From Pseudovibrio sp. Tun.PSC04-5.I4 (GTDB lineage: Bacteria; Pseudomonadota; Alphaproteobacteria; Rhizobiales; Stappiaceae): a DNA stretch of 64,000 nucleotides. Below are positions 62,028-64,000 of the stretch, in pieces (within the stretch, counting starts at the first letter, position 1; each line of letters opens with the position of its first letter). Location: assembly GCF_900104145.1 (NCBI RefSeq), contig NZ_FNLB01000006.1, positions 1,261,001 through 1,325,000 on the forward strand, read 5' to 3'. The position numbers and the translations under genes were made by a program. Under the pieces are notes generated by a model that was given only the letters and a program-made list of their open reading frames with translations, did no database searches and was not told the DNA's origin.

Positions 62028-62047
62028 AAGCTCCCGGATGGGAGCTT
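62028..62047 (-). terminator. Terminator of tRNA-Lys
   Basis: On the minus strand AAGCTCCC pairs with GGGAGCTT around ATCC, followed by TTCGCTTTTG. It lies just downstream of the tRNA. Confidence 0.75.
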
Positions 62048-62079
62048 CGCAAAACCTCTTTAGGTACCATGAGGTTAAA

Positions 62080-62155
62080 TGGTGAGCCCGCACGGTTTCG
62101 AACCGTGGACCTACTGATTAAAAGTCAGTTGCTCTACCAGCTGAGCTACAGGCTC
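62080..62155 (-). tRNA. tRNA-Lys (anticodon TTT)
   Basis: A 76-nt cloverleaf on the minus strand, from GAGCCTGTAGCTCAGC to GCGGGCTCACCA. The anticodon loop CTTTTAA gives TTT, and CCA is encoded. Confidence 0.95.
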
Positions 62156-62324
62156 ACAGCAGCGTCTGGTGTGGTCGCTGCCTGTGAGGGGTCTTCTAAG
62201 GATTGCAGGGGCTTAGCGCAAGTGTCTTTTTTCTATTTTCCACATTGTCTCAACTCATCAGTCAATTAGCAGAGCTCGTGATTACTAGGTCCGTCGCAGG
62301 TAAATGTGGAGAGTAGGGCGCTCC

Positions 62325-62796
62325 TCACCTCAAAGGCATTCTCAAAACATGTTGAGGGCCAGCAACTTCGCCCCAATAAAGCTCACCGCTATTTTCAAAT
62401 CCACCCTTCATATATATGCCCTGAGCTATCGGGTTTTTACAATTCACAGTAAGGTATACACCTTCATAACCCGCATAGAGCACCGAAAGATAAGGCTTCA
62501 AAGCCGAGACAGCTTGCTTGCCAAAATCTCTTCCTTGTTGTTGGTTATGAATAAAGAAAGATAGGAGGCCAAGGTCACCTTCAGCAGCAAAAATCATAGC
62601 GTTGATTATATAAGGTGTCGATTTCAAACAGACCAATGAGGTCTGAACCATACATTATGCAATGTATGTGATTAATCTTATTTCTGCTTTTAAGGACTTC
62701 AGAAGGAATGCCAACAAATTTTAATTGGTCCAGAGCAACACTTAAAGCAAGCGCATCACCTTCATCTGAACTGGTAAATTCTCGTAAATGCATCAT
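62325..62796 (-). pseudogene. GNAT-type acetyltransferase, frameshifted
   Basis: Two frames together give one GNAT protein. The first part runs MMHLREFTSSDEGDALALSV to NQRYDF, the second from AAEGDLGLLSFFIHNQQQGR to the C-terminus; the acetyl-CoA loop is in NQQQGRDFGKQAV. The frame changes at a run of five T near 62590; four T would restore it. It is either a recent pseudogene or a sequencing error in a homopolymer. Confidence 0.7.
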
Positions 62797-62865
62797 CAGA
62801 TCTCGTTTATCGCTTCCATCAGCGAAGCATGTACATATGTAGAACAAACAGAAAACAAACGGCAA

Positions 62866-63229
62866 GGATATTTTGTGAGCAGCCCATATATCCGGCTATG
62901 AGTGCGTCAATTGCGCTCGTATTTTCGTCGAACTGAAAGGCTCTAAGAAAAAATGCTGATATCACTAGGGCATATTGTCTCGATTTATCCGTAGAAATAC
63001 AATCTATTCACCTCAAAACGACGTGTTTATGCAGATGTTTCACCTATTTTCACATGCAGGAGATGGTAAACCTGAAACGTCTATGTTCCTATTTATCTGC
63101 ATATATTCAATAAATTGCATCGAATTTCATTTCTTGTTATTCCAGATTTACCCACTAATTCTACTTTTAGTTGTGATATATCGATTAGCTGTGGAGATGC
63201 GTCTTTTGACTGATCTCTCCCAAACCCTT
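62866..63229. other. Intergenic region upstream of nosR
   Basis: AT-rich DNA without a supported gene between the GNAT pseudogene and the nosR regulatory region. Confidence 0.4.
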
Positions 63230-63243
63230 TTTGATCTGTAGCA
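63230..63243 (+). promoter_or_regulatory. FNR/NnrR-like box upstream of nosR
   Basis: TTGATCTGTAGCAA matches TTGAT-N4-ATCAA at 9 of 10 positions, about 70-80 nt before the nosR start. Such sites control denitrification genes in response to low oxygen or nitric oxide. Confidence 0.6.
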
Positions 63244-63311
63244 AAGAATTACATTCCAAATAAGCGCACCTACTAATGTATATTCTTCATACGAAATTGG
63301 GTTACTCGGCT

Positions 63312-64000
63312 ATGCGCGCTCCATGGTTACGCACTGTCCTACTTCTAGCACTAACATTCTTTCTCAGTGTGTCGCACAATGCGATGGCCGCGACAGAATC
63401 CTCCACACGTGTTCTCGATTTTGCAAAAAAGGTTGAGGTCACAAAGTTTTTCCCAAATGCTGACAGGTACGGCGAGCTTCGCAAAGACATCGCAGTTCTC
63501 CCTGCTATGGCAGGAGATAAGGTGCTGGGTTGGGTTTTCCTGACCACTGACCTTGTTTCCACAACGGGGTATTCCGGCAAACCAATTGACACACTCGTTG
63601 GTATTGATCCGAAAGGCATTCTGACCAGTGTTCAGCTGGTAAAACATGCCGAACCAATCGTTCTTATTGGTATTCCCGATAGTGAAATCAAAAAAGTTAC
63701 AGAAAACTACGCCGGCCTAGACATCAAAGATGAGGTGAAGCAGGGCGGCTCTGCGCACGAACTGGATATTATCTCCGGTGCGACTGTAACGATTATGGTG
63801 ATTGACGATTCCGTTGTTCGCGGCAGTATTAAAGTAGCCCGCACACTTGGTTTGGGGGGATTAAAAACTGCAACTGGCGATACCGGTCCTAAATTCATTA
63901 TTGACCCCGCCAAGCAAGATGTATCCAATTGGATGAGTATGACGGGTGATGGCACCGTTCGTCGCCTGTCTATGGATGTTGGCCAGATTAACGCCGCCTT
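63312..64000 (+). CDS. nosR: NosR, nitrous oxide reductase expression regulator (partial)
   Basis: The first 229 residues are visible and the frame runs off the window. The signal peptide is MRAPWLRTVLLLALTFFLSV with AMA before ATESS. The periplasmic FMN-binding domain contains DIISGATVT (SGATVT at 155-160), where FMN attaches covalently to Thr. NosR is a membrane flavo-iron-sulfur protein that supports NosZ and nos operon expression. The family call is strong because of the N-terminal pattern; the transmembrane and ferredoxin parts lie outside. Confidence 0.9.
   Translation, partial: MRAPWLRTVLLLALTFFLSVSHNAMAATESSTRVLDFAKKVEVTKFFPNADRYGELRKDIAVLPAMAGDKVLGWVFLTTDLVSTTGYSGKPIDTLVGIDPKGILTSVQLVKHAEPIVLIGIPDSEIKKVTENYAGLDIKDEVKQGGSAHELDIISGATVTIMVIDDSVVRGSIKVARTLGLGGLKTATGDTGPKFIIDPAKQDVSNWMSMTGDGTVRRLSMDVGQINAA

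Overview
The window is a piece of an alphaproteobacterial chromosome. The host genes are an ExoR-type Sel1-repeat protein, an NDUFS4-like ETC complex I subunit, a PiT phosphate transporter and the start of nosR. A phage-borne GapR (DUF2312) gene fits the same class. The mix suggests a marine Hyphomicrobiales/Stappiaceae-type bacterium (Pseudovibrio-, Roseibium- or Stappia-like). This is inferred from gene content and is not proven.

Layout. Positions 1-5130 are host DNA: exoR, three identical tandem tRNA-Pro(TGG) genes, a 30-copy heptamer repeat, pit and the ETC subunit gene. A tRNA-Arg(TCT) at 5131-5207 is the integration site of a 51.7 kb prophage, bounded by a perfect 47-bp direct repeat (attL 5161-5207, attR 56822-56868). 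Positions 56869-61808 hold a decayed second mobile region: a KilA-N pseudogene, an HTH pseudogene, an IS3-family element with a nonsense mutation, an intact serine recombinase and a truncated Dam methylase. A tRNA-Lys, a frameshifted GNAT gene and nosR with an FNR-like box follow.

The prophage is a temperate myovirus with a lambda-like head module (Nu1/A/W/B/C/D/E type) and a P2-like contractile tail module (V/W/J/I, FI, FII, E/E', tape measure, U, X, D). The left operon runs leftward from a promoter at about 11740 through a DnaQ-like exonuclease, small genes, GapR, xis and int. The immunity region holds a repressor, a Cro-like gene and four copies of a 19-bp operator (AATTCA-N7-TGAATT pattern), one lying exactly in the spacer of the leftward promoter. 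The rightward early operon carries a CII-like regulator, two DNA methyltransferases, an HD hydrolase, a PD-(D/E)XK-like protein and replication genes. After a terminator and a hairpin-rich leader come the packaging, head, tail and lysis genes (SAR endolysin, nested Rz/Rz1 spanins, holin candidate).

Two points stand out. First, a leftward cargo unit beside attR encodes a 1432-residue protein with an N-terminal STAND/NACHT-like ATPase and a C-terminal PD-(D/E)XK-like motif, plus a DUF6998-like nuclease-fold protein. This is a plausible, possibly undescribed anti-phage defence locus. Second, an IS3-family element has inserted in the tail-tube gene FII, so the prophage is probably defective for virions while its cargo stays intact. 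The tail chaperone gene E carries the canonical GGGAAAG slippery heptamer in frame, followed by an open -1 frame, so programmed frameshifting is strongly indicated.
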